From the NCBI GenBank assembly GCA_948144175.1, contig CANXME010001453.1, positions 868,001 through 932,000 of the forward strand: a stretch of DNA of 64,000 nucleotides, in the 5' to 3' direction. The notes beneath the pieces were generated by a model, which ran no database searches, had not been told where the DNA came from, and was given only the letters and a program-made list of their open reading frames with translations. Position numbers and translations under genes: made by a program. Positions 55,221 through 64,000 of this stretch are shown piece after piece (within the stretch, counting starts at the first letter, position 1; the number at the start of each line of letters is the position of its first letter). Origin of the DNA: Closterium sp. NIES-65 (Eukaryota; Streptophyta; Zygnematophyceae; Desmidiales; Closteriaceae).

Positions 55221-56699
55221 GCCTGTGGCGTCCATGGCTGTCTGCCACTGAGAGGAGTAGGGACCTGAAATCGCCTCTGCGTAGGAGCGCGGGGTCGGGA
55301 TGTCTGGTGCATCCGGGTCTCCCTTAGGTGCAATCAGCATGGATACGAGATGAGGTACAGCAGCTGCAAAACACTCAAAGTCCTCCCACCTGTCCTCAAC
55401 GACGTCCGTGCCAAGAGCACACTCACCCCCGTTGGAGGGAGAATGGACTGACTCAGACTCAACAACTAGGGCAGACGCAGTAGTGGACTCAAACAAAGGG
55501 TTAGTGACAACAGTGGCCAAAAGACGTGTGACAGTAGGACTTGCAGCACAAACTAAGTCAGTCTCAGGGTCCTGACCGTCCGCAAGAGAGGACGCAAGAG
55601 CAGATGGTAGGGAGACACGCTGCGAAACAGAGGAAGGACGAAGTTCCATATGGTGCATGCAAGGAACAGGAGGAGGACGCTAAAGCGGAACACGATGACC
55701 TGTGCGAACAGGCAAGGCAGGACGAGACGTAGGCCCATGACGCTCTGTAAGACCTCCGGCCTGCTCAGGCATTGGGAAGGGTGGCTGTAAATGCGGCTGC
55801 GACTGGTGTGGCGGTGGACACAGTAAGGGAGGATTAAGGCCAGTAGAAGACGGGAGACCAAGAACCTGCTGAAGCAGTGGAACGAAGTACGGTGGTGGCT
55901 GCACAGTGCCTCCAGAACTAGCACCAACAGTACCAGCACCCCCATGGCCAGCGCCTCCCGCTTTGGTGTCTCTAGCCCTAGGGTCTCCAGCTCCAGCACC
56001 TGCAGCACCACCAGCTCCACCAGCTCCAGTACCTCCAGTACGAGCACCTTCGGGACCCGCGGCCACAGTAACTCCAACAGCTCCAGCCCCAACTCTTGTA
56101 GCACCTCCAGCCCCAGCAGCTCCAGTAACTCCAGTACGAGCACCTCCGGGACCAGCGACTCCAGCACCTCCGCCAACTCCAGCGCCTCTAGGACCAGCAA
56201 CTTCAGTGGCAGCAGCTCCAGGGCCTCCAGCGGCAGCCCCCCCGGCTCCAGCAGCGCCGCTCTAAAGGCTCCAGCGCCAAGCAAACCACTCGCATAGTTG
56301 CGGTGGAGAGAGGGTCACGCCTAGACAAGGAACCTGGAGGAGCTCCAGTAGACAAAGTACCTCGAGGCTCAGGACACGCAGGCTCAACACCCCCAAGCTC
56401 AGCACCCCCAGGCTCAGCACCCCCAAGCTCCGCATCCCCAAGCCCAGCACCCCCAGGCTCTGAGCGCCCAGGCTCAGCACCCCAAGACTGAGCAACCCTA
56501 GGCTCAGCACCCCCAGGCTCCGCATGCTGAGTCTCAGCACCCCCAGGCTCTACACGCTCAGTCTCAGCACCCTGAGGCCCGGCACCCTCCTGCTCAGCAC
56601 CCCCAGACGCAGCACCCCTAGCAGCACCCCCTCTAGAGGTACCAGAGTCGACAGCTACCTTGACAAACTCAACAGGGTATACCTGGGACACATCTGAGG
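55221..56699 (-). pseudogene. E11 linker
   Basis: DAPDIPTPRSYAEAISGPYSS and ALGTDVVEDRWEDFECF before RT. GGAEPGGAELGGVEP-like pentads at 56350-56600. PYFVPLLQQVLGL at about 55880. Several frame changes. Confidence 0.75.
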
Positions 56700-57500
56700 G
56701 AGCAGGACCCTGAGGGGGGAGGGGATCTACCGGAGGAGGACCTGGTGCGAGGAAGAGCGGCGGGGGAGGGAGAGGGGCAGTGCGGTAGTGGAAGAGACGG
56801 TAAAAAGGAACCGACTCGTCAAATGTGACGTCCTGAGAAGGCAGGACACAACGCGAGTGGGGTGGTAAAACTGCCAGCGAGGCGCGTCAGGGGGAAAGCC
56901 AAAGAAGACGCAGGGAATGGCGTGGTAGGTGAGCTTGTCCGCTGAAGTATCGCGGACAAAGGCACGAGATCCCCAGACCCAGAACACTGTCTCGGCGCCA
57001 ACCTCTCCCATCCAACGCAGTGTCAGGGAGGTCTCCAACAAGGAGATACGGGGCCAGAGGTTGAGCTGATGCGCAGTGTACCAGACCGCAAACGGCCACA
57101 GAAAATGGGGGGCAGCCGCATGGATCATGGAGGTGCGAGCGACTTCCATGACTAAGCCAATGCGGCGCTCAGCAACCTTATTCTGCGCAGAGAGGCTGGA
57201 AGTGTAAACGTCTGGCAGATGCCCTTCCCATGACAGAAGTCCCGCAAGAGGTCGGAGGTAAACTCACTACCTCTATGAGAGTGCAGACGCAGGACCGGAT
57301 GGTCTGTGTTAAACTGCTCGTGGAGCTGGAGATGGACAGCGCGGATCCAAGTGATTAAAACATCAGGGACCTCCCCCTTGCTGTGTAAGGGGAAGACCGT
57401 GGTGTAACACTAATAGTCGTAAACAACCAGCAAAAAGTATCACTCACGGCCCTATCCACGGATGCGGGCTGGGCCCAACACGTCCATGTGGAGGGTCTGT
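56700..57500 (-). pseudogene. E11 integrase
   Basis: LHMDVLGPARIRG (Asp 1) near 57480, LHSHRGSEFTS-like reading near 57280 (second Asp replaced by His), MEVARTSMIHAAAPHFLWPF and VFWVWGSRAFVRDTSADKL. The QNGIAE segment is decayed near 57175. Frame broken at least three times. Confidence 0.75.
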
Positions 57501-58452
57501 AGGGGAGCCTCTGTCGGGGGAAACGAGGAGTGAGGAGCGTCGCGCTGCCGCCCCTCGACGCAACGGAGGCAGAGCGGAGCAAGCGAGTGCGGGAGGGCAG
57601 GCAGAGACCTGGGAAGACCAGAGATAAGTGTGAAGGTGTGCAAGTCCTCAAAACGGCAGTTGCAGCAAGAGCAGCAGCCTCTATACCTGGGTGGGGTGGC
57701 ACACACAGATAACAGTCACCCTCAGCACTAACAGACAATGCATACATGGCACCAAGGATACAGCAGCAGCAGAAGCCACAGAGGGGACAAGGGGGGAGGG
57801 GGAACACCCCTCAAAGAAGGGAGTGCGAGGAGTGCCACGAGAAGCACCTACAGTGACTATGCTAGTCTTAGATGCAAGGAGGTGCTTCTCGAGCAGGTCG
57901 ACAGTGAGGGCTGTGGGGTCAAGGGCAAGAAGGAGGTCCCTGACTGCGCTAAAAGAGTCAGGGAGGTGGGTGACGATGAAGTAGAATGTGATGTACATGG
58001 GAGGAGGGTTCTTGGCTAGAAACTTGTCGAGAAGAGTGGCACGGTAGCGAGTGTCACTAGTGCGAAGGTGAGTAACGAGGTCGGCTACTGTGGCAAAGGT
58101 AAACAACTCGGGGAACAGGTAGGGCAGTATGAGGCGGCCTAGAGCAGCAATGGCCGGGGAGGAGTAACGAGCGACTGCAGCGTTGTACAAGGCACTAGCA
58201 GTCTTATGCTGGCCAAAGAGGTGGGTGGTTGCGAACGGCTAGGTGAGCAACAGCGTCACTGGTAAGCCACTGTGAGCAAGTCGCACTGTCACCTGTGTCG
58301 AGAGGGGCGAGAGAGGCTCCAGACGTGAGGTCAAGCAGCGTAACGCCGCCCTAGAATTACTCAGTAAGTACAGCTGCAGGTCATCTAGCCACGCGTCAAA
58401 CCGTCTCGGACGGCCCTCTGCATCGAACAAAAAGACATTGAGAGTGGCCATA
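57501..58452 (-). pseudogene. E11 gag, internally deleted, no protease
   Basis: MATLNVFLFDAEGRPRRFDA starts at 58452, with YSSPAIAALGRLILPYLFPE and TLLDKFLAKNPPPMYITFYF. After PSVASAAAV the sequence jumps past the glycine tract and Cys-His motif to MYALSVSAEGDCYLCVPPHP. HTFTL then jumps past the protease active site into ISGLPRSLPALP of the integrase zinc region. Two separate internal deletions. Confidence 0.82.
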
Positions 58453-58860
58453 GCGGGTAGAGCAGTAGGGCGCACTAGCAGTAGGGCAGCTCGCAGGCAG
58501 GGCACGGAAGGGCGGCGCTCTGGACAGCGGCGTGCAGGCAGGGCAGGGCGGCGCTGCAGCGAGTGGCGCGCAGGCAGAGTAGGGCGCGCGGTGGCAAGCA
58601 GTGCGCAGGTAGGGCAGGCGACACGACAACGAGAGGCGCGCAAGCTGAGCAGGGCGCGCGGCGGCGAGCGGTGCGCAGGCAGAGCAGGGCGCGCGACGGC
58701 GAGCAACGTGCGGGAAGGGCAGGGCGCGCGGTGGTGAGTGGCGCGCAAGTAAGGCAGGGCGCGCGGCGGCGAGCGGCGAGCGGGCAAGGCAGGGCGCGCG
58801 GAAGCAGCACAACGCAAGGCAAGGCATACGCGAGGCGGCGCGGCGCAGAGCAGGGCAGGG
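58453..58860 (-). repeat. E11 leader: GCGCGCGGCGGCGAGC-type repeats
   Basis: Units of about 35-40 bp (GGCAGGGCGCGCGGCGGCGAGCGGCGCGCA). The sense frame is open into gag and gives RRAPCSACAPLAAARPALPA repeats. Length about 0.4 kb, the shortest leader here. Confidence 0.72.
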
Positions 58861-58899
58861 CAGTGTAGTGTTAGAAGGGCGGCGTGTGGGGTAACGCGA

Positions 58900-58953
58900 T
58901 TCGGTAGGCCCCTAGAATAAAACAGTCCTAGGGGAGGACATGCTCTGAAACCA
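58900..58953 (-). promoter_or_regulatory. E11 primer site and leader hairpin
   Basis: Sense TGGTTTCAGAGCA abuts the LTR, followed by CCCCTAG...CTAGGGG, which can pair. The exact GTTCCC/GGGAAC hairpin of the E1 group is absent. Confidence 0.55.
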
Positions 58954-59076
58954 TGTCAAAGCTAAGGAACGAGAATGGATGAACTAACAACAAGATGGGT
59001 ACAAGTACTAACCCTAATTGGGTTGTACCCCATATGGGCTACCCCTCTACAGCCTACACAACATGTAAGTTTGATA
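58954..59076 (-). repeat. 5' LTR of E11
   Basis: About 123 bp, TGTCAAAGCTAAGG...AAGTTTGATA. The inner end reads TA instead of CA. Keeps AACCCTAATTGGGTT. Confidence 0.83.
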
Positions 59077-59440
59077 AAGGTCGTCTTGTATGAACGAATG
59101 CTCAGCTGCCCCACCGGTGACATGTTCCGCAGGAGTACGCAGTACGCCATTAGAGACTTGTTGTAGTTGAGCCCGAGCGTCAACGGTGTCTTCAGCAAGT
59201 CCCGAGTAGCTCCCATCGAAATAGTGGAATATTTGCGCATTTTGCAGCAGCAGCTCCAGCTCGAAGCTTCACATATAGAAGTCTCTGCCGTCAAAGCACA
59301 TATTTGACCCGTGATAGCGCCCACCAGCCACGTCGACCTCGGGATACCACCCTGGAGGTCGTCCTCGCAGAAACCACTTCCCGACGACCTTTGCACACGT
59401 CGCCTGAGTATCCTGGTCGACTGGGTATCCCGTGGCCCCC
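59077..59440 (-). pseudogene. E7 gag N-terminal part
   Basis: GWYPEVDVAGGRYHGSNMCF, GRDFYM then TGA (Trp expected) SFELELLLQ, and LNYNKSLMAYCVLLRNMSPV before RSYKTT at the E11 junction. At least one frameshift. It is the missing N-terminus of 38152-38574. Confidence 0.7.
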
Positions 59441-59695
59441 GGTCTTCCACCCGCGGCCACCGCGGTCCCCGCGGTCTCATGGTCTCCCTCGGCCCTCCCG
59501 CGGTCCTCCCGCGGTTCCGCGGCCCTCCTGCGGTCCCGCGGCCCTCCCGCGGTCCTCCCGCGGCCCCGCAGTCTTCCCACGGTCCTGCGGTTCTCCCGCG
59601 GACCCGCAGTCTTCCCGCGGTCCCGCGGTTCTCCCGCGGCCCCGCGGTTGGCTCCGCCCAAGCGAGGACGGGGCCAAACACTACTCCCGTTGACA
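59440..59695 (-). repeat. CCGCGG repeats and start of the E9 3' LTR
   Basis: CCGCGGTCCTCCCGCGG-type units of about 17 bp at 59450-59650. TGTCAACGGGAGTAGTG (minus strand, from 59695) follows the polypurine-like AGCAGGGGAG, so 59695 is the likely LTR start. The left end of this LTR is not resolved. Confidence 0.5.
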
Positions 59696-59705
59696 CTCCC
59701 CTGCT

Positions 59706-59908
59706 GCGTTCACGCTTGGGCCCCCCAGCCCACATAGCAGTACTGCTTGGAGAATAGCCCGTCGGCGTGCACACAACACACAGCACGCCTGTCACTGCAC
59801 CAGCCATGCAAGAGGGCATGGCACCTACTGCTCCACGTCGTTGTCGCCGTCGCCCACGTCGGCCAGCCGCACTTGGCCGATTCCGACGGAGCATCGGTTG
59901 AAAGCCGG
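59706..59908 (-). other. E9 3' UTR
   Basis: From the RNase H stop to the polypurine-like tract. No ORF. Confidence 0.6.
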
Positions 59909-61618
59909 TTAGTGCAGCGCCTTTGGCAGAAAGTCAGCTGGCTGCTCAGTGGTCGGGATGTACTGCAGCGAGAACTTCCCGTGCTTCACCATGTGCTGCA
60001 GCCAGGCCTGTCGCCGCTCCATGTGCTTGAGGTTGCCCGTCAACCCCATGCCTTCGGCAACTGTGATGGCCGACATGTTGTCCACCCGAAGGATTGTCGG
60101 CTTCCTGACATCCAGTTGATAGAACTCCGCAAGGAGGAAGCGAAGGCGGCGTCCCTCCTTGCCGGCTTCGACAACCGCCACGTACTCCAACTCGGTAGAC
60201 GACAGCGTCGCGCACTTGATGCGCTGACTCGACCAGGAGACCGCAGCCCCTCCATAGACGAATACGTAGCCGCTCGTGCTCATCCGGTTCAGCTTGTAGC
60301 CGGCGTCGTCGGCGTCCTCGTAGCCGACCAACTCTAGTGACTCCGGACCACTGCCGAACTGCAGGAAAGTGTGACGCGTGTTGGCGAGGTAGGCGAGGCA
60401 GCGGTCGACCTCGCGCCAGTGCTGGTCGCTCCTCATCGTGAGGCCGCTCCCCAGCTTGCTGCACGCGAATGCGATGTCCGGCCTCGTCGTCGTCGCCGCG
60501 AACTGCAGCGAGCCGACCTTCTGCCGGTACTCCTCCTCCTCGTGCTCCTGCGCCTCCTCGTCGTTGAATGTCAGCTACGCGTAGGCGTTGACGGAGACCG
60601 TCGTTTTCGGAGTGCGCCCAGTCTGCTCCTCGTCGATGAAGCGCCTGCGCAGCTCGTCAGCGTAGCCCTGCTGGTGCAGCCACAGCTTCCGCGCCGGCCT
60701 GTCGCGCACGATCTCTAGGCCGAAGTACTTCTGCACCGGCGAAATCTCGCGTAGCTGGAAGGCGGCTTCTAGCAGCTCCTTTAGCTCCTTCAGCATCGCG
60801 GTGCTGCTGCTCGCGACGAGGAGGTCGTCGACGTAGACCAACACCCAGCAGGTCACCTTGTCGTCGCTGACCTTGAAGTACACAGCCTCGTCGACTTGGC
60901 TCTTCTTCCACCTAGCGCCGATCAACACGTCATTGAGCGCCTTGTACCACAGCAGTGGCGGCTGCTTCAGCCCGTAGAGGCTCTTCAGCAGCTTGTACAC
61001 CCGGCCGGTCCCGTCGTTGAAGTAGTCCGGCTGGTACATGTACAGCACACGGTCGAGCTTGCTCTGCAAAAAGGCGTTCTTCATGTCGAGCTGCATAAGG
61101 TTGAAGTCGAGGACGGCAACGATGCTGAGGATAATCTTTAGCGTGACGTAGCTGCTCACCGGCGCGTACGTCTCGTCGTAGTCGGCGCCATACACCTGTA
61201 TGAAGCCTTTCACGACCAATCTCGCCTTCTCGCGCTCCACGGTGTCGTCGATGCGGTACTTCGTCGTCAGCACCCACCGGTTCTTCATGATGTGCACCCC
61301 AGGTGGGCGTCCGACCAGCTCCCACGTGCCCATGTTGAGGAGGCTACGGATCTCCTCCTCCATGGTAGCCTTCACCGCCGGACCCTTCCAGCTCGCCAAC
61401 GCCTCCTTCACCGTCATCGTGGAAATGTCCCAACGGTGCTCGGAATTGGCGTGCATGTCGGGGTCGAGCTCCAAAAACTCGTCATCGTCCTCGGCGTCAT
61501 CGTACGCGAGGTCGTCGTCGTCAACGTCGTACACCGTGGTGAAGGCAGCGGGGACGAAAAAATCAGGTGGCCTTCGAAGTCGGCCTGCACGCCGTGGCCT
61601 GGTCTGGACTTCTACCAC
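59909..61618 (-). pseudogene. E9 reverse transcriptase and RNase H
   Basis: ALASWKGPAVKATMEEEIRS, LNMGTWELVGRPPGVHIMKN with RWVLTTKYR, MQLDMKNAFLQSKLDRVLYM (motif A Asp), LLKSLYGLKQPPLLWY, CWVLVYVDDLLVASSS (YVDD intact), YFGLEIVRDR. TAG at 60575-60577 (NAYA*LTFND) is the only stop in the long frame. RNase H: GYEDADDAGYKLNRMSTSGY and SSTELEYVAVVEAGKEG, RVDNMSAITVAEG. Ends LPKALH and TAA. This is a conventional copia RT, clearly distinct from the E1 family. Confidence 0.9.
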
Positions 61619-62240
61619 ATCGCTGTCAGTGGACTCCTCGTGGTCCTGCGGTCCCGCGGCCTCCCGTGGACCCGCGGTCCCGCGGCCTGCGTTCCATTGC
61701 TCCCCTGTCGCCGGCTTCGCAGCGTCACTGCCCTCAGCGCTGGCTACACCCCAGTTGGCGTCTCAGGCGACTGCTCCAAGGTCGGCTTCACGTATGCCTG
61801 CTCCCCTGTCTGCTGCTCCCCTTTCACCACGGTCCTGCGGCCCCTGGCAGCTGCTCCCCTGTCTCCGCGGTCCCGCGGCACCTAGGAGCTGCTCCCTGTC
61901 ACCGCGGTCCCGTGTTCCCGCGTTCCCGTGGTCCCGCTACCTCTACCGTCTTCTCCCGCGTGGTGTCACGTCGGCTACCGGCGATGCACTTGGCCGGCGC
62001 CACAGGCGACGCCCCACTGCTCCCCTCATCACCGGAGGCCGACACCGGAGTCAGCCCACGCAATTCGACCGGAAGGAGGGGCTGGGAAGAAGGGGCATGG
62101 GAAGGCGAGTCAGGGATGACTGTGGCATCCTCAGCAGCCTGCTCATCGACCTCGGTGAGCAGAGGAAGCGTTGCCGTCGAGGTGTCCGTCGGCCAGTTGG
62201 CCAGCGGTCGCCTTGACGCGGGCCTGAATTCCGAATCCAC
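61619..62240 (-). pseudogene. E9 linker
   Basis: ATLPLLTEVDEQAAEDATVI and Ser/Pro-rich text, stop TGA at 61899, then CCGCGGGACCGCGG repeats (61620-61900) like those at 59450-59650. A frameshift near 62235 separates it from integrase. Confidence 0.72.
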
Positions 62241-63583
62241 ACCTCCAGCAACATGGTTTCGTAGAACACCACGTCCGACGTGGTGACCACCCGGTTGTTG
62301 GCGATGTTGAGGAGCTTCCAAACCTTGCTCTCCTCCGACACGTCGAGATGGAGGCCCCACTTGGCCTTCGGCTTCAGCTTCCCATCGCGCTGCTACTCAG
62401 GGACAAGGAATTGCGCCATACAGCCCCACACCCACGCCATCTACAAGTCGGGCTTCTGCCTGGTAAGGAGCTGGTACGGCGTCGTCCCTGGTGGCAGCGC
62501 CGATCGCTCAAGGCAGTTGCGGACCTAGACGTCCTGCCGTAGAGCGAGATGCCACCAGTGGTGCTGCACGCCCATGTGCAGCAGCATCGTCCGCACCGAC
62601 TCCACCACCGTCCGCATCTCCTGCTCCGCCATGCCGTTCTGCTGTGGGGTGTAGGGGCAGGTCAACTCGTGGACGATCCCCTTTCCGTCCACGAAGGCGG
62701 TGAACTCCTTCCCGAGAAACTCCCCTCCTTGGTCAAAGCGCAGCTGCAGCACCGATCTCTTCGCCTGCCGCTCCACCAACACCAGCCACTTCTGGAATTC
62801 TAGCAGCATGTCGGACTTCTTGGCGACCGGCCTCACCCATACGTAGCAAGTCTTGCGGTCCTTCTGCAGCAAGAAGTATAGGCTGCCATCCTTGGCAGCC
62901 ACGCGAAATGGCCCGCACAGGTCGATGTGCACGACGGCCAGGGCATCTTCCGCGTCCGAGCCCTTGTCGGGGAAGGTGTGGCGCGCCAGCTTCATGCCAA
63001 CGCACGAGACGCAGGGCGAGGCAGTGCAAGACACTGACTGGAGTTCCAGCCCGGTGGCTACCTCGTGCTTCGCCGAGCTCCGGATGGTGTCCATGCCAAC
63101 GTGCGCGAGCCTCGCGTGCAGCCTGTCCGGCGTCGCCTTCGCCGCCGAAACAATTGCCCGCAGAGCCACTTCCTCCGCCGCAATCGTCGCGGAGCAGGGA
63201 CGGAGGTCAGTGCAGAGGACGCGCCCGGTGTACGTCCCCCGACCGAGCATCTCTCCCGCCGTGAAGACGAGCAACATCCCGTCCGCGTCCTCCTGCAGCT
63301 TCACGCCATTCTCTTTCAGCTGGCCGGCGGACAGCAAGTTCGCGTGCATGCCCGGGATGTACAGCACATCGGATATGATCGCCCGCTTCCCGGCCTCCCC
63401 TTGCAGCGCAACCGTGCCACGTCCGCGAACGTCCTGTAGCGCCCCATTGAAGCCGCACTCGTGCTTCACGTCGCCGCTCGGCCCCAAGTCGGCGAAGGCC
63501 TCCTTCGTCCTCATCAGGTGGTGCAAGCAGCCGCTGTCGAGGAGGACCACCGCGGGGTTTGCTTGCACAGCTCTCGCCACCGC
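62241..63583 (-). pseudogene. E9 protease end and integrase
   Basis: VVLLDSGCLHHLMRTKEAF (protease site), IPGMHANLLSAGQLKENGVK, LHARLAHVGMDTIRSSAKHE with CVSCVGMKLARHTF, VHIDLCGPFRVAAKDGSLYF (Asp 1), LRFDQGGEFLGK (Asp 2 retained in a changed context), CPYTPQQNGMAEQEMRTVVE (Glu). TAG at 62525, about 62420 and 62393 (E*QRDGK) break the C-part. SKVWKLLNIANNRVVTTSDV with VFYE ends it. Confidence 0.87.
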
Positions 63584-64000
63584 CTAGAAATCCCCTCCTC
63601 TTCTCCCCACTGCCACTGCTGGTCCTCCTTCAGCAGGTGGTTCAGGACAGCTGCGGTCTTGCTGAAGTTGGGCACGAACCGCCGGTATTATCCCAGGAAT
63701 CCGAGAACCGCTCTGAGCGTCGTCCAATCGGTGGGTGTCGGTACTCAATCGAGGACGGCCACCTTCGCTTCCTGCACCCCCAATTGCCCGTCTCCAACCT
63801 CGAAGCCGAGGTACTGCACTGTCTTGTTCCCGAAGTTGCACTTCTTTGGGTGGCACGTTAGGCCCGCCCTCTTGATTGCTTCCAGCGTCGCCCTGACGTC
63901 CTGCACGTGCTGCTCTTCTGAGGCGCTAAAGATGATGACGTCATCGATGTAGCAGGCCGCCGCGGGCACTCCTTGCAGTACGCTGTCCATGGTGCTCTGG
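63584..64000 (-). pseudogene. G3: Ty3/gypsy RT fragment fused to E9
   Basis: AACYIDDVIIFSASEEQHVQ (catalytic YIDD), LTCHPKKCNFGNKTVQYLGF, then TGA (63745) and WTTLRAVLGFLG followed by TAA, YRRFVPNFSKTAAVLNHLL and QWQWGEE: the end of RT and start of RNase H. At about 63595 it turns into copia protease sequence (F*AVARAVQANP, TAG at 63584-63586 where E4 has Gln). A different gypsy lineage from G1 and G2. Confidence 0.83.

Larger units (their letters stand above)
38575..59076 (-). mobile_element. copia retrotransposon E11, carrying nested E8 and E10
   Basis: 5' LTR at 58954-59076. The 3' LTR is split by E8 into 38575-38609 and 45955-46050; the 3' UTR is split by E10 at 46127/53591. Flanks GAGGT (38570-38574) and AAGGT (59077-59081) match at 4 of 5 bases. 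Own sequence totals about 5.7 kb; the glycine-rich gag part and protease are deleted. More diverged than E1/E8/E10 (YLDD instead of YVDD). Confidence 0.85.
59696..63595 (-). mobile_element. copia retrotransposon E9 (E4 lineage)
   Basis: Protease, integrase, acidic/repetitive linker, RT, RNase H and 3' polypurine motif. Gag and 5' LTR are replaced by a gypsy fragment (G3) at about 63595. Several stops and one frameshift. Confidence 0.87.

Noticed and set aside
59747..60337. 196-codon plus-strand ORF
   Set aside because: Shadow of E9 RNase H, which has clear domain similarity on the minus strand.
61200..62216. 338-codon plus-strand ORF
   Set aside because: Antisense of the E9 RT and linker. 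The RT frame on the minus strand has motif support.
1..64000. A host gene or defence system
   Set aside because: Every sizeable conserved protein segment is assigned to a retroelement; remaining gaps are leaders, UTRs or repeats.

Overview
The window is a nested pile of retrotransposons from a GC-rich eukaryote. I see no ordinary host gene, rRNA, tRNA or CRISPR array. Chromodomain Ty3/gypsy elements, Ty1/copia elements with an initiator-Met-tRNA-type primer site (TGGTATCAGAGC and variants) and short TTTAGGG-like motifs fit a green-lineage genome (alga or early plant). The species cannot be named from sequence alone. Names E1-E11 (copia), G1-G3 (gypsy), L and M (non-autonomous) and R1 (non-LTR) are mine.

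Left part: E2 (1-2309, minus) is inserted in the RNase H of E1 (2310-8579, minus). E1 is inserted in R1 (8580-10994, plus), a non-LTR retrotransposon ORF with a restriction-like endonuclease end, followed by a (GA)n microsatellite. Next come the 5' end of a plus-strand copia (E3, 11507-12546), joined head-on to a minus-strand copia of another lineage (E4, to about 15000), and a GTCGAC-rich stretch.

Middle: chromovirus G1 (15971-26169, plus) carries M (16509-20826, plus, TSD CCCCC), which carries L (17330-20089, minus, TSD GCAAG), which carries a solo LTR. The 5'-truncated copia E6 (26170 to about 30440, plus) follows.

Right part: copia E7 (minus) is cut into pieces by chromovirus G2 (33366-38146, TSD GCGAG) and by copia E11 (38575-59076). 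E11 is itself split by E8 (38610-45949, TSD CTAAC, inside the E11 3' LTR) and E10 (46128-53590, TSD ACAAA, inside the E11 3' UTR). A copia of the E4 lineage (E9, 59695 to about 63595) and a gypsy fragment (G3) close the window.

The main copia family (E1, E2, E3, E8, E10, with E6 and E11 as relatives) has very short LTRs (about 123-135 bp) and a gag starting MATPSVL or similar with a long glycine-rich tract. Its 0.5-1.1 kb GC-rich leader holds tandem repeats that differ from copy to copy. Just behind the primer site, leaders carry a conserved hairpin and a self-complementary CG palindrome. Every autonomous element is broken. Many of the nonsense codons are TAG where sister copies have CAG (Gln), which suggests C-to-T decay.
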